DNA from: an uncultured Eubacteriales bacterium
GTDB taxonomy: Bacteria; Bacillota; Clostridia; Oscillospirales; Oscillospiraceae
Assembly: GCA_900553805.1 (NCBI GenBank)
Contig: USEU01000018.1
Span: 1 to 35,042, forward strand
DNA: 35,042 bases
Direction: 5' to 3'
Positions 7,425 to 14,745 of this stretch are shown here, piece by piece; position 1 is the first letter of the stretch; each line of letters starts with the position of its first letter. The notes beneath the pieces are model-generated. The model searched no databases. It saw only the letters and a list, made by a program, of their open reading frames with translations, and was not told where the DNA came from. The position numbers were made by a program, and so were the translations under genes.

Positions 7425-7464
7425 CCTCTCAGTCGTGTCTTTTGACTGAGAGGCTTCTTTTTTT
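7425..7464 (+). terminator. Riboswitch-controlled intrinsic terminator
   Basis: CCTCTCAGTC (7425-7434) pairs perfectly with GACTGAGAGG (7444-7453), followed by CTTC and seven T (7458-7464). It stands between the cobalamin riboswitch and the NifH-like gene, so transcription of the whole operon can be cut off here when cobalamin is bound. Confidence 0.85.
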
Positions 7465-7527
7465 GCGGCAAAAGGCGGAGTCAAATTTCATGGCAGCGCG
7501 CAAGCAGCGGCTTTGGAGGTAGTACGG

Positions 7528-8274
7528 ATGAAGAAGATCGCGATATATGGCAAGGGTGGAATTGGAAAGTCTACGGTGGTCACCAATCTGTCCGCAGCGT
7601 TGGCGGAAAGCGGGCACAGGGTAATGCAGATTGGCTGTGATCCCAAATCCGATTCTACCGTCGGCTTAACCGGCGGAAACCAGATTCCTACGGTTTTGCA
7701 GCAGATCCTGGAAAAGCGGGAGAACACAGCCTTAACAGATCTGGTCTTTCCGGGGGATTTTGGAGTAGCCTGCGTTGAAGCGGGCGGCCCAAAACCTGGC
7801 ATGGGATGCGCGGGCCGGGGAATTATTTCCGCCTTTGAAAAGCTGAATGAACTCCATGCAGATGAAGTATACAGGCCGGACGTGGTTTTGTACGATGTGC
7901 TGGGCGATGTTGTCTGCGGCGGATTTGCCTTGCCAATTCGGCAGGGATACGCACAATGGGTCTGTATCGTCACCTCTGGAGAAAAGATGTCGCTTTATGC
8001 GGCAGGAAATATTCTAGAGGCGATACGCTCCTTTGAAAGCCGGGGCTATGCCCATGCGGGGGGCCTGATCGTCAACCGCAAAAATATTCCAAATGAGGAG
8101 CAGATCATTGCGGACTGGGCCGCGGCCCACAGCGTTCCGATCCTGGGTCATATCCCACGCAGTTCGCTGGTACAGCAGGCGGAAGAGCAGGGCTCCAATG
8201 TGATTCGTCTTTTTCCTGACAGTCCGCTGGCGGCGGGCTATCGGGATCTGGCAGAGCGGATAATGGAGTTGTAG
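7528..8274 (+). CDS. NifH/BchL-family Fe protein (nitrogenase-like reductase ATPase)
   Basis: A 248-residue NifH-superfamily protein, the ATP-driven electron donor of nitrogenase-like reductases. The P-loop GKGGIGKST (8-16), GCDPKSDST (36-44), the Fe4S4 ligands Cys94 (GMGCAGRGI) and Cys130 (GDVVCGGFALP), and Arg97 of the CAGRG motif are all present. It would form a homodimer bridged by one cluster. It is shorter than NifH of nitrogen fixers (about 275-296) but complete. The ATG at 7528 was chosen because GGAGG lies 8 bases before it; an in-frame TTG at 7513 overlaps that site. It is the first gene after a cobalamin riboswitch, directly followed by a NifD-like gene. It is not true nifH, since no nifB, nifE or nifN is nearby. 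Confidence 0.9.
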   Translation: MKKIAIYGKGGIGKSTVVTNLSAALAESGHRVMQIGCDPKSDSTVGLTGGNQIPTVLQQILEKRENTALTDLVFPGDFGVACVEAGGPKPGMGCAGRGIISAFEKLNELHADEVYRPDVVLYDVLGDVVCGGFALPIRQGYAQWVCIVTSGEKMSLYAAGNILEAIRSFESRGYAHAGGLIVNRKNIPNEEQIIADWAAAHSVPILGHIPRSSLVQQAEEQGSNVIRLFPDSPLAAGYRDLAERIMEL

Positions 8275-8280
8275 ACAGAT

Positions 8281-9570
8281 ATGACATATGAAGAAGCGGT
8301 AAAACGGATCTACCATCTGTCGCAGATCACAAAAAACCAGGACATCTACGGCACATGCAAAGCAATCGCGGGCGGCATCTTTTGCCCTGCGCATGGCGTG
8401 GCATTTGCCGCGCCGTATATACGTGACGCGGCCATTGTCGTCGTGGGAATGGCGGAATGCACTTGGTATGCCAAAAATACAGGCGTCTATTATGCACAGC
8501 ATACGGCGGACGAACGCTTTTACAGCTGTGTGCTGGAGGAAGAGGACATTGCCCTCGGCTTTGGTGAGCAGCTGGTGGGGCAAATCGCGCAGGTCGTAGA
8601 ACAGACCCACTGCGCCTGTGTGATCCTGGCCAGCACCTGCATCCCGGAGATCATCGGTGAGGACATAGAACAGGCGGCCCTTCAGGCCGAGCAGCAGTGC
8701 GGATGCCCGGTGCTGCTGGTCCACACTTCCCATTTCGACTATAAATGTTATGAATATGAGATTGCCGTGGAGCGGCTGCTCCTTTCCCTGGGAAAGCTGA
8801 TGCGGCCCCAGCCTATAAAGCCTGGCTCAGTGAATTACCTTGGCGTGGAACTGCACTTTCAGCATCAGCAGGCAGCCGAAAATGAACTGACACGGCTACT
8901 GAAGGAGCATGGCGTTTCCACCAATCTAATCCTCCTGAATTCATGCACAACCGAGGAGATCAAAAAAGCGCCTGCAGCGCAGCTGAATATCGTGACCCAT
9001 CGGGTGGGACTGCCATTGGCAAAATGGATGGAGCAGGCGTTTCACACGCCATATACGGTGCTGGAGCCTTCATGGGATCTGGCCGCAATTTCCCAGGCCT
9101 ATGAAAAAATGGAGCAGGCTCTGAGGCTGCGGATGCCGCAGTGGCGCGATTATAAGGGCGAGGCGCTGGAAGCCATCGAAAAAGCGCGTCCGGTCTGCTG
9201 TGGAAAAACCGTAATCAACGGCGGCCGTCCACCGGATGCCATCGAAACGACGGCATTTTTGGTTTCTTTGGGAATGCATCCTCTGCTGATTAATGCCGCG
9301 CGGATCTACCCCACAACAGCCCAGGCAATCGCGCAGATCGAAGCGGCGGGCTTTGATCCTTACGTAAATTATGTAGCAAATCACCATATTACGCAGGCAT
9401 TTATGAGCCGGCAGCTCCCCGACCTGTATATCGGACATGGAAGTTCACTCTGGGTGAAGAAATTCCCGTGTGCCAGACTGGATACCGTGAAGCCGGAAAA
9501 CACAATGGGATTTGAGGCGGTGGCAGGCGGTGCGGATCGGGTGAGAAATGCCCTGCTTCTGCAAAAATAG
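8281..9570 (+). CDS. NifD-like nitrogenase component 1 family protein
   Basis: A 429-residue component-1-type oxidoreductase. Cys35 (GIFCPAHG), Cys60 (GMAECTWY) and Cys120 (STCIPEIIGEDI) align in spacing and context with the three P-cluster cysteines of NifD (GCAYAG, GPVGC, CPIGLIGDDI), so an Fe-S cluster is expected. The C-terminal part has the family pattern GGRPPDAIETTAFLVSLGM (about 313-331) and a later HGSSLWVKK. I see no clear counterpart of the FeMo-cofactor Cys/His pair. It should accept electrons from the adjacent Fe protein. It starts 6 bases after the upstream stop. The substrate is unknown; relatives of this superfamily reduce tetrapyrroles (BchNB, CfbD) or thioethers (Mar). Confidence 0.85.
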   Translation: MTYEEAVKRIYHLSQITKNQDIYGTCKAIAGGIFCPAHGVAFAAPYIRDAAIVVVGMAECTWYAKNTGVYYAQHTADERFYSCVLEEEDIALGFGEQLVGQIAQVVEQTHCACVILASTCIPEIIGEDIEQAALQAEQQCGCPVLLVHTSHFDYKCYEYEIAVERLLLSLGKLMRPQPIKPGSVNYLGVELHFQHQQAAENELTRLLKEHGVSTNLILLNSCTTEEIKKAPAAQLNIVTHRVGLPLAKWMEQAFHTPYTVLEPSWDLAAISQAYEKMEQALRLRMPQWRDYKGEALEAIEKARPVCCGKTVINGGRPPDAIETTAFLVSLGMHPLLINAARIYPTTAQAIAQIEAAGFDPYVNYVANHHITQAFMSRQLPDLYIGHGSSLWVKKFPCARLDTVKPENTMGFEAVAGGADRVRNALLLQK

Positions 9571-9581
9571 GAGGAACGAGA

Positions 9582-10112
9582 ATGAAGCTGGTAAAAGGAT
9601 TCCCTCAGCCTTCCTTTCATATGGGCGTACTGACGCTGCTCAGCCAGGTCCCTGATCTGATCGTTGTAGAATTCGGGACAGAGGGGACCATGCGATATTT
9701 TCTGAATACGCTCCAAATGATGCGGTGCCCAGCCAGAGCAAGAATGTTCACAACCATGATGGACGAAAGCACCGTGGTGTTGGGAAGCTATGAGCGGCTG
9801 CGGCTGACGCTGAAAGAGCTGGACGAGGAGTATCATCCGCCTTTGATCGTGGCGGTGGATTCCACGGTGGCGTCGATAATCGGCGTGGACGTGGAAGGGG
9901 CATGCCTGCAATTTCAGGACGAAGTGAACGCAACGCTTTTACCCCTCCAGGACAGCCATTTGACAAAAACCTATGGGGAAGGCGTCGCTTTCGCGCAGGT
10001 ACGCCTCTTGGAGGTACAACAAACGGACCCACGTGTTATAGAGGAGGCAGCTGGCCGGGTACGGCAATTGCTCCCTTTCTTTATGACCGGTCAATATCAG
10101 GCACAAATTTAA
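9582..10112 (+). CDS. Truncated NifK-like protein, single domain without cluster cysteines
   Basis: A 176-residue protein that matches only the N-terminal domain of the second component-1 subunit (NifK/BchB type). TTMMDESTVVLGSYERLRLTL (about 57-77) parallels the NifK segment T-S-M-T-E-D-A-A-V-F-G-G, and VDSTVASIIGVDVEG (about 95-109) parallels CTTCMAEVIGDD. In both places where NifK carries cluster cysteines (GPQGC and TTC) this protein has other residues (GTEGT and DST). GGAGG lies 9 bases before the ATG, and the stop is 13 bases before the binding-protein gene, so it is not an interrupted long gene. It may be a partner or scaffold for the NifD-like protein. The assignment to NifK rests on motif likeness read by eye. 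Confidence 0.7.
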   Translation: MKLVKGFPQPSFHMGVLTLLSQVPDLIVVEFGTEGTMRYFLNTLQMMRCPARARMFTTMMDESTVVLGSYERLRLTLKELDEEYHPPLIVAVDSTVASIIGVDVEGACLQFQDEVNATLLPLQDSHLTKTYGEGVAFAQVRLLEVQQTDPRVIEEAAGRVRQLLPFFMTGQYQAQI

Positions 10113-10125
10113 GGAGGAAACAAAA

Positions 10126-11235
10126 ATGAAAAAACGTCTATTAAGCACTGTACTTTGCTTGCTGCTCTGCGCGGCAATGCTCAGCATCTGCACCCCCGCG
10201 GTAATGGCTTCCTCGGTGCAGGAAGCCACGGATGAGTCCGCTGCCCAGTCGGCAGAGCGCACGATCGTGGATCTGGCTGGCAATACGGTCACCATTCCGG
10301 CAGTGGAGGATATTCACAGAGTGATCGTCACTGCGCCCCCCTATCTGTCCTTCTACCTGACCGCCGTACAGAAGCCCGAGCTGCTGGTGGGCGTCAACAG
10401 CAAGGCGTTCGGAATGGCGAACAAGGAGCTGTTGGCCATGCTGATGCCCAACAAGGACGATGTGGACACCACATTCCTCAATGGCTTTGCTTCCAATACG
10501 GAGGATGTCCTGCGTCTGGCCCCGGATGTGATCTTCATTTATGGGAAGGCACAGCGCGAGGGTCTGGAAAACATCGACATTCCAGTGATTGACCTCTGCA
10601 GCAAGGAGGGCTCGCTCAACGAGGTGAACTCCATTGCCATCGATCGGATCTACCGTGAGGTGTTTGGCATCGCGGAAGACCACTCCCTGGAGAAGGCATG
10701 GGCCAAAGTGCACGAGAAGGTGGACCCGATTCTGGAAAAGCATGCCGAAGAAACCAAGCAAAAGGGCCTTGTCATCATGAGCAACACCGGCACGGAACTG
10801 ACTGTGCGCGGTATTGGGTCATTTGGCGATGATTGGCTGAAGATCTCCGGCCTGGAAAACGCGGTAACTATGGAAGGGGACGGTCTGACGGTCTCCATGG
10901 AAAATATCTACGAAATGAACCCGGACGTTATTTATTGCATGGCCGGGAAAACGGCGGAAGAGTATCTAAACGGCACGATTGAGGGGCAGAATTGGTCCCA
11001 TACCTCCGCTTTCCAGAATGGGCGAATCTATGATATTCCATACAGCATTTCCAAGTGGCATGCACCTTCTCCCGATTCTCCCCTTACGCTGGAGTGGATG
11101 GTCAGCAAAAACTTCCCGGAGGACCTGAGCGAGGCGGATTTTGAAGCGGATATGAAGGCATATTACACGGAAAACTATGGGATTGACTTGAGTGACTCCC
11201 TGATGCATTCCATCTTGTCCCCTTACGCGAAGTAA
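10126..11235 (+). CDS. ABC transporter substrate-binding protein, FecB/BtuF-like
   Basis: A 369-residue exported binding protein. A signal peptide covers residues 1 to about 28 (KKR, a hydrophobic core, then AVMA-SS). The mature part has IVDLAGNTVTIP (about 46-57), the standard start of siderophore, heme and cobalamin binding proteins, then two lobes joined by a long helix. The cysteine in the hydrophobic core (LSIC) does not make a good lipobox, so cell-surface anchoring is unclear. AAGGAGG precedes the ATG. It lies in an operon with a FecCD permease and an ATPase downstream and the nitrogenase-like genes upstream. The ligand is probably a metal chelate, corrinoid or tetrapyrrole, judged from family and the cobalamin riboswitch, not from binding residues. 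Confidence 0.87.
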   Translation: MKKRLLSTVLCLLLCAAMLSICTPAVMASSVQEATDESAAQSAERTIVDLAGNTVTIPAVEDIHRVIVTAPPYLSFYLTAVQKPELLVGVNSKAFGMANKELLAMLMPNKDDVDTTFLNGFASNTEDVLRLAPDVIFIYGKAQREGLENIDIPVIDLCSKEGSLNEVNSIAIDRIYREVFGIAEDHSLEKAWAKVHEKVDPILEKHAEETKQKGLVIMSNTGTELTVRGIGSFGDDWLKISGLENAVTMEGDGLTVSMENIYEMNPDVIYCMAGKTAEEYLNGTIEGQNWSHTSAFQNGRIYDIPYSISKWHAPSPDSPLTLEWMVSKNFPEDLSEADFEADMKAYYTENYGIDLSDSLMHSILSPYAK

Positions 11236-11241
11236 TCGAAA

Positions 11242-12270
11242 ATGGACCGGCAAGGAACAGGAAATCGGAGGCCAAGAGAATCCAAAGTGGTTCTCCTTTT
11301 GATCGTTTTGCTTCTTCTGCTGGCTTTTCTCTCCCTCTTCCTGGGGCGGTATACCGTATCGCCCTGGGACGTGGTTGAGATCCTTGCGCAGAAAATAACA
11401 GGGCGAAGCGAGAATACCGTTAACACAACGGTCATATGGGATATCCGTATGCCGCGGATCCTTCTGGCAATGTTGGCCGGAGCGGGGCTCTCCGTTTCCG
11501 GCGCAGCCTTCCAGGGATGCTTTCACAATCCGCTGGTCAGCCCGGATATGCTGGGCGTAAGCGCAGGGGCAGGCTTTGGCGCGGCGTTGGGAATACTGCT
11601 TACCAATGAAACGGGAGCGTTTACCGCAGGTCTTTCCTTTGCAATGGGGCTGAGCAGCGTGTTTTTGAGCTGGTTTCTTTCCCGCATTCGGAAGGATGGA
11701 GGAACACTTTCGCTGGTATTGGCCGGCGTGATTGTTTCCGCCGTATTCAATGCGCTGATCTCTTTTGTAAAGCTGGTAGCGGATACGGATTCTCAATTGC
11801 CGGCAATCACTTTCTGGCTCATGGGAAGCCTGAACGGCACCACTTTCCGTGTGCTGGCATCAGCCGTGGTCCCCATTGCGGTCGGAATCGGCCTGCTGCT
11901 GGCAATGCGCTGGCAGATAAATATCCTGACGCTGGGCGACGATGAGGCCCGTTCCCTGGGGATAAACCCAGTCCGGGTTCGGATGCTGGTCATCTTCTGC
12001 GCGACGGTGATCACCGCGGCAACGGTGATGGTGGCTGGGATTATCGGGTGGGTCGGCCTGATTGTACCCAATCTGTGCCGGATGCTGGTAGGGGCGGATC
12101 ATCGAAAGATGATGCCGGTTTGCTGCGTGACGGGAGCTGCTTTTTTGCTGGCAGTTGACCTCCTGGCGCGATCCGCTACGGCGATGGAAATACCCCTTGG
12201 TATTTTGACGGCTTTGATCGGCGCTCCATTTTTCGCGCTTGTGTATAAAAAGGGAGATGGGGAACAATGA
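11242..12270 (+). CDS. FecCD/BtuC-family ABC transporter permease
   Basis: A 342-residue polytopic membrane protein of the FecCD family with about ten helices. Typical stretches are IWDIRMPRILLAMLAGAGLSVSGAAFQ (family signature R-x-P-R, about 63-89), NPLVSPDMLGVSAGAGFG, and near the end GIIGWVGLIVPNLCRMLVG. One gene is present, so a homodimer is expected, as in BtuC. It starts 6 bases after the binding-protein stop and overlaps the ATPase gene by 4 bases. There is no strong ribosome site, which suggests coupling. Confidence 0.93.
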   Translation: MDRQGTGNRRPRESKVVLLLIVLLLLLAFLSLFLGRYTVSPWDVVEILAQKITGRSENTVNTTVIWDIRMPRILLAMLAGAGLSVSGAAFQGCFHNPLVSPDMLGVSAGAGFGAALGILLTNETGAFTAGLSFAMGLSSVFLSWFLSRIRKDGGTLSLVLAGVIVSAVFNALISFVKLVADTDSQLPAITFWLMGSLNGTTFRVLASAVVPIAVGIGLLLAMRWQINILTLGDDEARSLGINPVRVRMLVIFCATVITAATVMVAGIIGWVGLIVPNLCRMLVGADHRKMMPVCCVTGAAFLLAVDLLARSATAMEIPLGILTALIGAPFFALVYKKGDGEQ

Positions 12271-13034
12271 AGCTGGAAGTACGGCAGGGAGGTTTTTTCT
12301 ACCGGGCGGATGAACCGCTGTTTCGGAATGTCTCCTTCTGCCTGGAGGATGGGGAGATCCTGACGATCTTGGGGCCAAACGGTGTGGGAAAAACGACACT
12401 GATCAAATGCATCATGGGCCTATGCAGGTGGAAGGAGGGCAACGCTTTCTTCAACGGCGCGCCGCTTGTGAGCATTGACAAAACGAGCGGAATCAGTTTT
12501 GTCCCGCAGGCGCACAGCACGACATTTGATTTTACCGTAGAACAGATGGTTTCCATGGGGTGCGCCAGGACTGTTTCGCTCTTCGGAAGCCCCAAAAAAG
12601 AGGAGAATCAGCAGGTCATAAGAGCGATGGAAACAGTGGGGATTCTGCCGCTCCGAAATCGCCTCTGTTCGCATCTGAGCGGGGGACAAAGGCAGCTGAC
12701 ATATATTGCCCGTGCGCTGGTCAGTGAGCCGCAGCTAATGATCCTGGATGAGCCGGAGTCTCACCTGGATTTCAAAAATCAGCTGATGGTGCTGCAGCTG
12801 ATCGAGCAGCTGAACCACCAGGGGATGTCCTTTATCGTGAACACCCACTACCCGGATCACGCACTGCGTATTTCGCAAAAGGCACTTCTGCTGGGACACG
12901 ACGGATTTGTATTCGGAGAGACGGACCATGTGATCTCCGAGGAGCATGTAAAGCAATACTTTGATGTAGACGCAAAAATTTTGAAGGTCCCCGGAAAAAC
13001 AAGAATGGCTCACACTTTCGTGGTGGTCGACTGA
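12267..13034 (+). CDS. ABC transporter ATP-binding protein, FecE/BtuD-like
   Basis: A 255-residue ATPase that powers the FecCD-type importer. Walker A is GPNGVGKTT (about 36-44), the signature is LSGGQRQLTYIARAL (about 136-150), Walker B is LMILDEPESHLD, and the switch His is in NTHYPDHA. The normal aspartate after the DEP motif is kept. Its start overlaps the permease stop. It is the last gene of the cobalamin-riboswitch operon; no T-run terminator follows before the tRNA gene. Confidence 0.93.
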   Translation: MKLEVRQGGFFYRADEPLFRNVSFCLEDGEILTILGPNGVGKTTLIKCIMGLCRWKEGNAFFNGAPLVSIDKTSGISFVPQAHSTTFDFTVEQMVSMGCARTVSLFGSPKKEENQQVIRAMETVGILPLRNRLCSHLSGGQRQLTYIARALVSEPQLMILDEPESHLDFKNQLMVLQLIEQLNHQGMSFIVNTHYPDHALRISQKALLLGHDGFVFGETDHVISEEHVKQYFDVDAKILKVPGKTRMAHTFVVVD

Positions 13035-13154
13035 AAGCAGACCTTTTCCCCGTCGATGTAACTTTGACCAATTATCGTGCACAAAGAGTCCTGCCCCTGT
13101 TGCTGCTTGCAGCATACAGCGAGCAGGATTTCTTAATACCATTGTAGGCACAGA

Positions 13155-13178
13155 TTTTTTCGCCATTTAAGCGGCGCA
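13155..13178 (+). repeat. Short repeat, copy 2 (core CCATTTAAGCGG)
   Basis: Six T, then CGCC-ATTTAAGC-GGCG. It is the partner of the copy at 6946-6968, in the same orientation, with matched changes in both stem arms. Confidence 0.5.
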
Positions 13179-13182
13179 CCCC

Positions 13183-13210
13183 TTGACTTTTCCCGAAAAT
13201 TGGCTATAAT
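13183..13210 (+). promoter_or_regulatory. Promoter of the tRNA-Gln gene
   Basis: TTGACT (13183-13188), a 16-base spacer and a perfect TATAAT (13205-13210), ending 20 bases before the tRNA. Confidence 0.75.
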
Positions 13211-13230
13211 AATACTGTTCCAAATCAAAT

Positions 13231-13304
13231 AGAGGATTTGTGTAACGGTAGCACACCGGACTCTGACTCCGTTTGCGGGGGTTCGAATCCCTCATCCTCT
13301 GCCA
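13231..13304 (+). tRNA. tRNA-Gln (anticodon CUG)
   Basis: A full cloverleaf can be folded: acceptor AGAGGAT with ATCCTCT, D stem GTGT/GCAC, anticodon loop CTCTGAC (anticodon CTG), and T arm GGGGG-TTCGAAT-CCCTC. The discriminator is G, and CCA is encoded (13302-13304). The base pair 27-43 is a C-T mismatch. It stands alone with its own promoter and terminator. Confidence 0.93.
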
Positions 13305-13306
13305 TA

Positions 13307-13345
13307 AGTCCACCGTAATTTTGATAGAATTACGGTGGACTTTTT
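13307..13345 (+). terminator. Strong terminator after tRNA-Gln
   Basis: AGTCCACCGTAATT (13307-13320) pairs perfectly with AATTACGGTGGACT (13328-13341), followed by T5. Confidence 0.92.
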
Positions 13346-13402
13346 CTATGCCCGAAAACCGCTTGAAATAGGGCTTTTCGGCTGTTCAGGCTCATAAACG
13401 AA

Positions 13403-13437
13403 CCCCGCTGCAGGCAATTCTGCGGCGGGGTTTTGTG
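13403..13437 (+). terminator. Second hairpin terminator downstream of the tRNA
   Basis: CCCCGCTGCAG pairs with CTGCGGCGGGG (11 bp including one G-T) and is followed by TTTTGTG. No gene lies between it and the tRNA, so it may be a leftover from a lost gene. Confidence 0.65.
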
Positions 13438-13471
13438 CGTTTTGCGCGGATTGTGGCGTTCTGTTCCGCTG

Positions 13472-13530
13472 TAATCGTTAAACAGCCGAGTAATCGTTGA
13501 ACTACTGGGGGTATTCGTTAAACCACCGAG
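13472..13530 (+). repeat. Three imperfect ~20-base tandem repeats
   Basis: Units TAATCGTTAAACAGCCGAG (13472-13490), TAATCGTTGAACTACTGGGG (13491-13510) and TATTCGTTAAACCACCGAG (13512-13530). They sit directly before the HsdS fragment. Confidence 0.55.
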
Positions 13531-13804
13531 TTCTGATAATACTCCTTATGAGAAAATCGGCGATGAAGTGCGGTCACTGGCGGATGAGGTACCGTTTGAC
13601 ATCCCCGATTCGTGGGAGTGGGTTCGGCTAGGCACCATTTCGTCCTATGCAGAAACCAAGCAGAAAATAAATGCGACAAGCGCCGATCCTTCGATTTGGG
13701 GACTGGATTTGGAGGACATCGAGAAAGGCGGCAGGCTTTTAGAGCATAAAACAGTCGGTGAACGCAAAGCAGTTGGTGATAAGACCGTATTTGCGAAGAG
13801 ATAA
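13475..13804 (+). pseudogene. Fragment of a type I restriction enzyme specificity subunit (HsdS)
   Basis: An open frame without a proper start encodes YEKIGDEV, then DEVPFDIPDSWEWVRLG, and later LDLEDIEKGGRLL and GDKTVFAKR. This is the usual opening of an HsdS target-recognition domain, which reads DNA sequence for type I restriction-modification. The frame ends at 13804, where the IS3 remnant begins, so most of the protein (normally about 400 residues) is missing. No hsdM or hsdR is present. It is a relic cut by the insertion. Confidence 0.75.
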
Positions 13805-14286
13805 TTTCATTGGTATTCATGTCAAGGATTGGAGAAAGATAGCACTTTCCCCAGGGGAGCGTAAACTGAGACACATCGGTTGTCCATTTTTGCAGGGGTC
13901 TGTCTGTGCTGAAGTCCCTGTTGATGATATTGGCGGCTACCTTGCCCACTTCCCCCGATAGGAATGGTATTTCTCCTTGGGACGTTTCCCGGCCAGTCCC
14001 AGCCGATTCATAATACGCTGAACCCGCTTATGATTCACCGGGAAGCCACGCTGTGCAAGTTCTTGGCATACTCGTCTTACGCCATATCTTCCTTTGTTTT
14101 CTTGGAAGATACTCTCAATTTTAGAGGATATATCTGCATCTCGCTCCTGAATTTTATCTGGTTTTCCAATCTCATAATAATAGGTAGACTTAGACAGCTC
14201 CATCACTGCCAGCAGATATTTCAAGGCATATCCTTCTTCACGGAGTTTTTTGACGAGCGCTGCTTTTTCGCCTTGAGTTGCGCCGC
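13803..14286 (-). mobile_element. IS3-family insertion sequence remnant, copy 1
   Basis: Minus-strand transposase OrfB pieces. One frame (14286 to 13937) carries the helix-turn-helix part with KLREEGYALKYLL, STYYYEI and YGVRRVCQEL. A second frame (from 13949) carries NRDFSTDRPLQKWTTDVSQF and SPILDMNTNEIIS, the start of the DDE integrase core. A missing G in a run of five near 13960 puts these out of frame. The element breaks off at the HsdS fragment before the last catalytic residues. Positions 13866-14286 recur almost base for base at 31793-32212 in inverted orientation. Confidence 0.85.
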
Positions 14287-14299
14287 CCATTTTTCTTCT

Positions 14300-14548
14300 C
14301 TCAAGGCGATGCAGAATATTACAAGCGACCGGGGGATTATGCTGAGAATGAACCGTTCTATCCAGGTAGAAGGGGCATTCGGGCTGCTAAAGAACGATTT
14401 TAGCTTCCGTAGGTTCATGACAACCGGAAAACGGAATATCCGTATCGAGTTATTCTTCCTGGCACTGGGCTTTAACCTCAAGAAGCGGTGGATGAAGCAG
14501 CAAAAAAGCAGGCTGGAAACCCATTATTCTGAGAAAAAAGCTTCGTAG
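14300..14548 (+). pseudogene. C-terminal fragment of an IS1182-type transposase
   Basis: About 80 residues with MNRSIQVEGAFGLLKNDF, FRRFMTTGK and FFLALGFNLKK, which is the end of IS1182-group transposases. The N-terminal three quarters are missing; the fragment joins the IS3 remnant near 14290. Confidence 0.8.
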
Positions 14549-14683
14549 TCGTAGAACATAAAAAGTTATCCACAGGAAGACCGGGAAATATGCCTCGGTC
14601 AGCTTTGCTGTGCCCTAAAATAAAAATTTGGGCTGTAACCGGCAACCTTGGCCTCGAAATAGAATGCTCAGGGTGAAGCAATA

Positions 14684-14716
14684 GGGCTGCTGCAAAAAAG
14701 AATTTTGCAACAGCCC
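14684..14716. repeat. Inverted repeat resembling an IS1182-type end
   Basis: GGGCTGCTGCAAAA (14684-14697) and TTTTGCAACAGCCC (14703-14716) form a 14-bp stem with one mismatch. It lies 135 bases past the transposase fragment and probably marks the outer end of that element. Confidence 0.6.
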
Positions 14717-14745
14717 CACATAGCAGAAAATAGAGGGGTATATTA

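Noticed and set aside
7528..10112. True nitrogen-fixation (nifHDK) operon
   Set aside because: The third protein is only 176 residues without cluster cysteines, cofactor-maturation genes (nifB, nifE, nifN) are absent, and the FeMo-cofactor ligands are not evident.
13472..13530. CRISPR array
   Set aside because: The three ~20-base units follow each other without spacers, and no cas genes are present.
13964..14290. Plus-strand open frame with a Phe-rich peptide, present twice (also opposite 31803-32114)
   Set aside because: It is the reverse strand of the IS3 transposase remnant; only the part beyond 14300 is real, as an IS1182-type fragment.
14566..14574. TTATCCACA, a perfect DnaA box, as a sign of a replication origin
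   Set aside because: It is single, with no cluster of boxes, no AT-rich unwinding region and no dnaA/dnaN nearby; it sits in IS debris.
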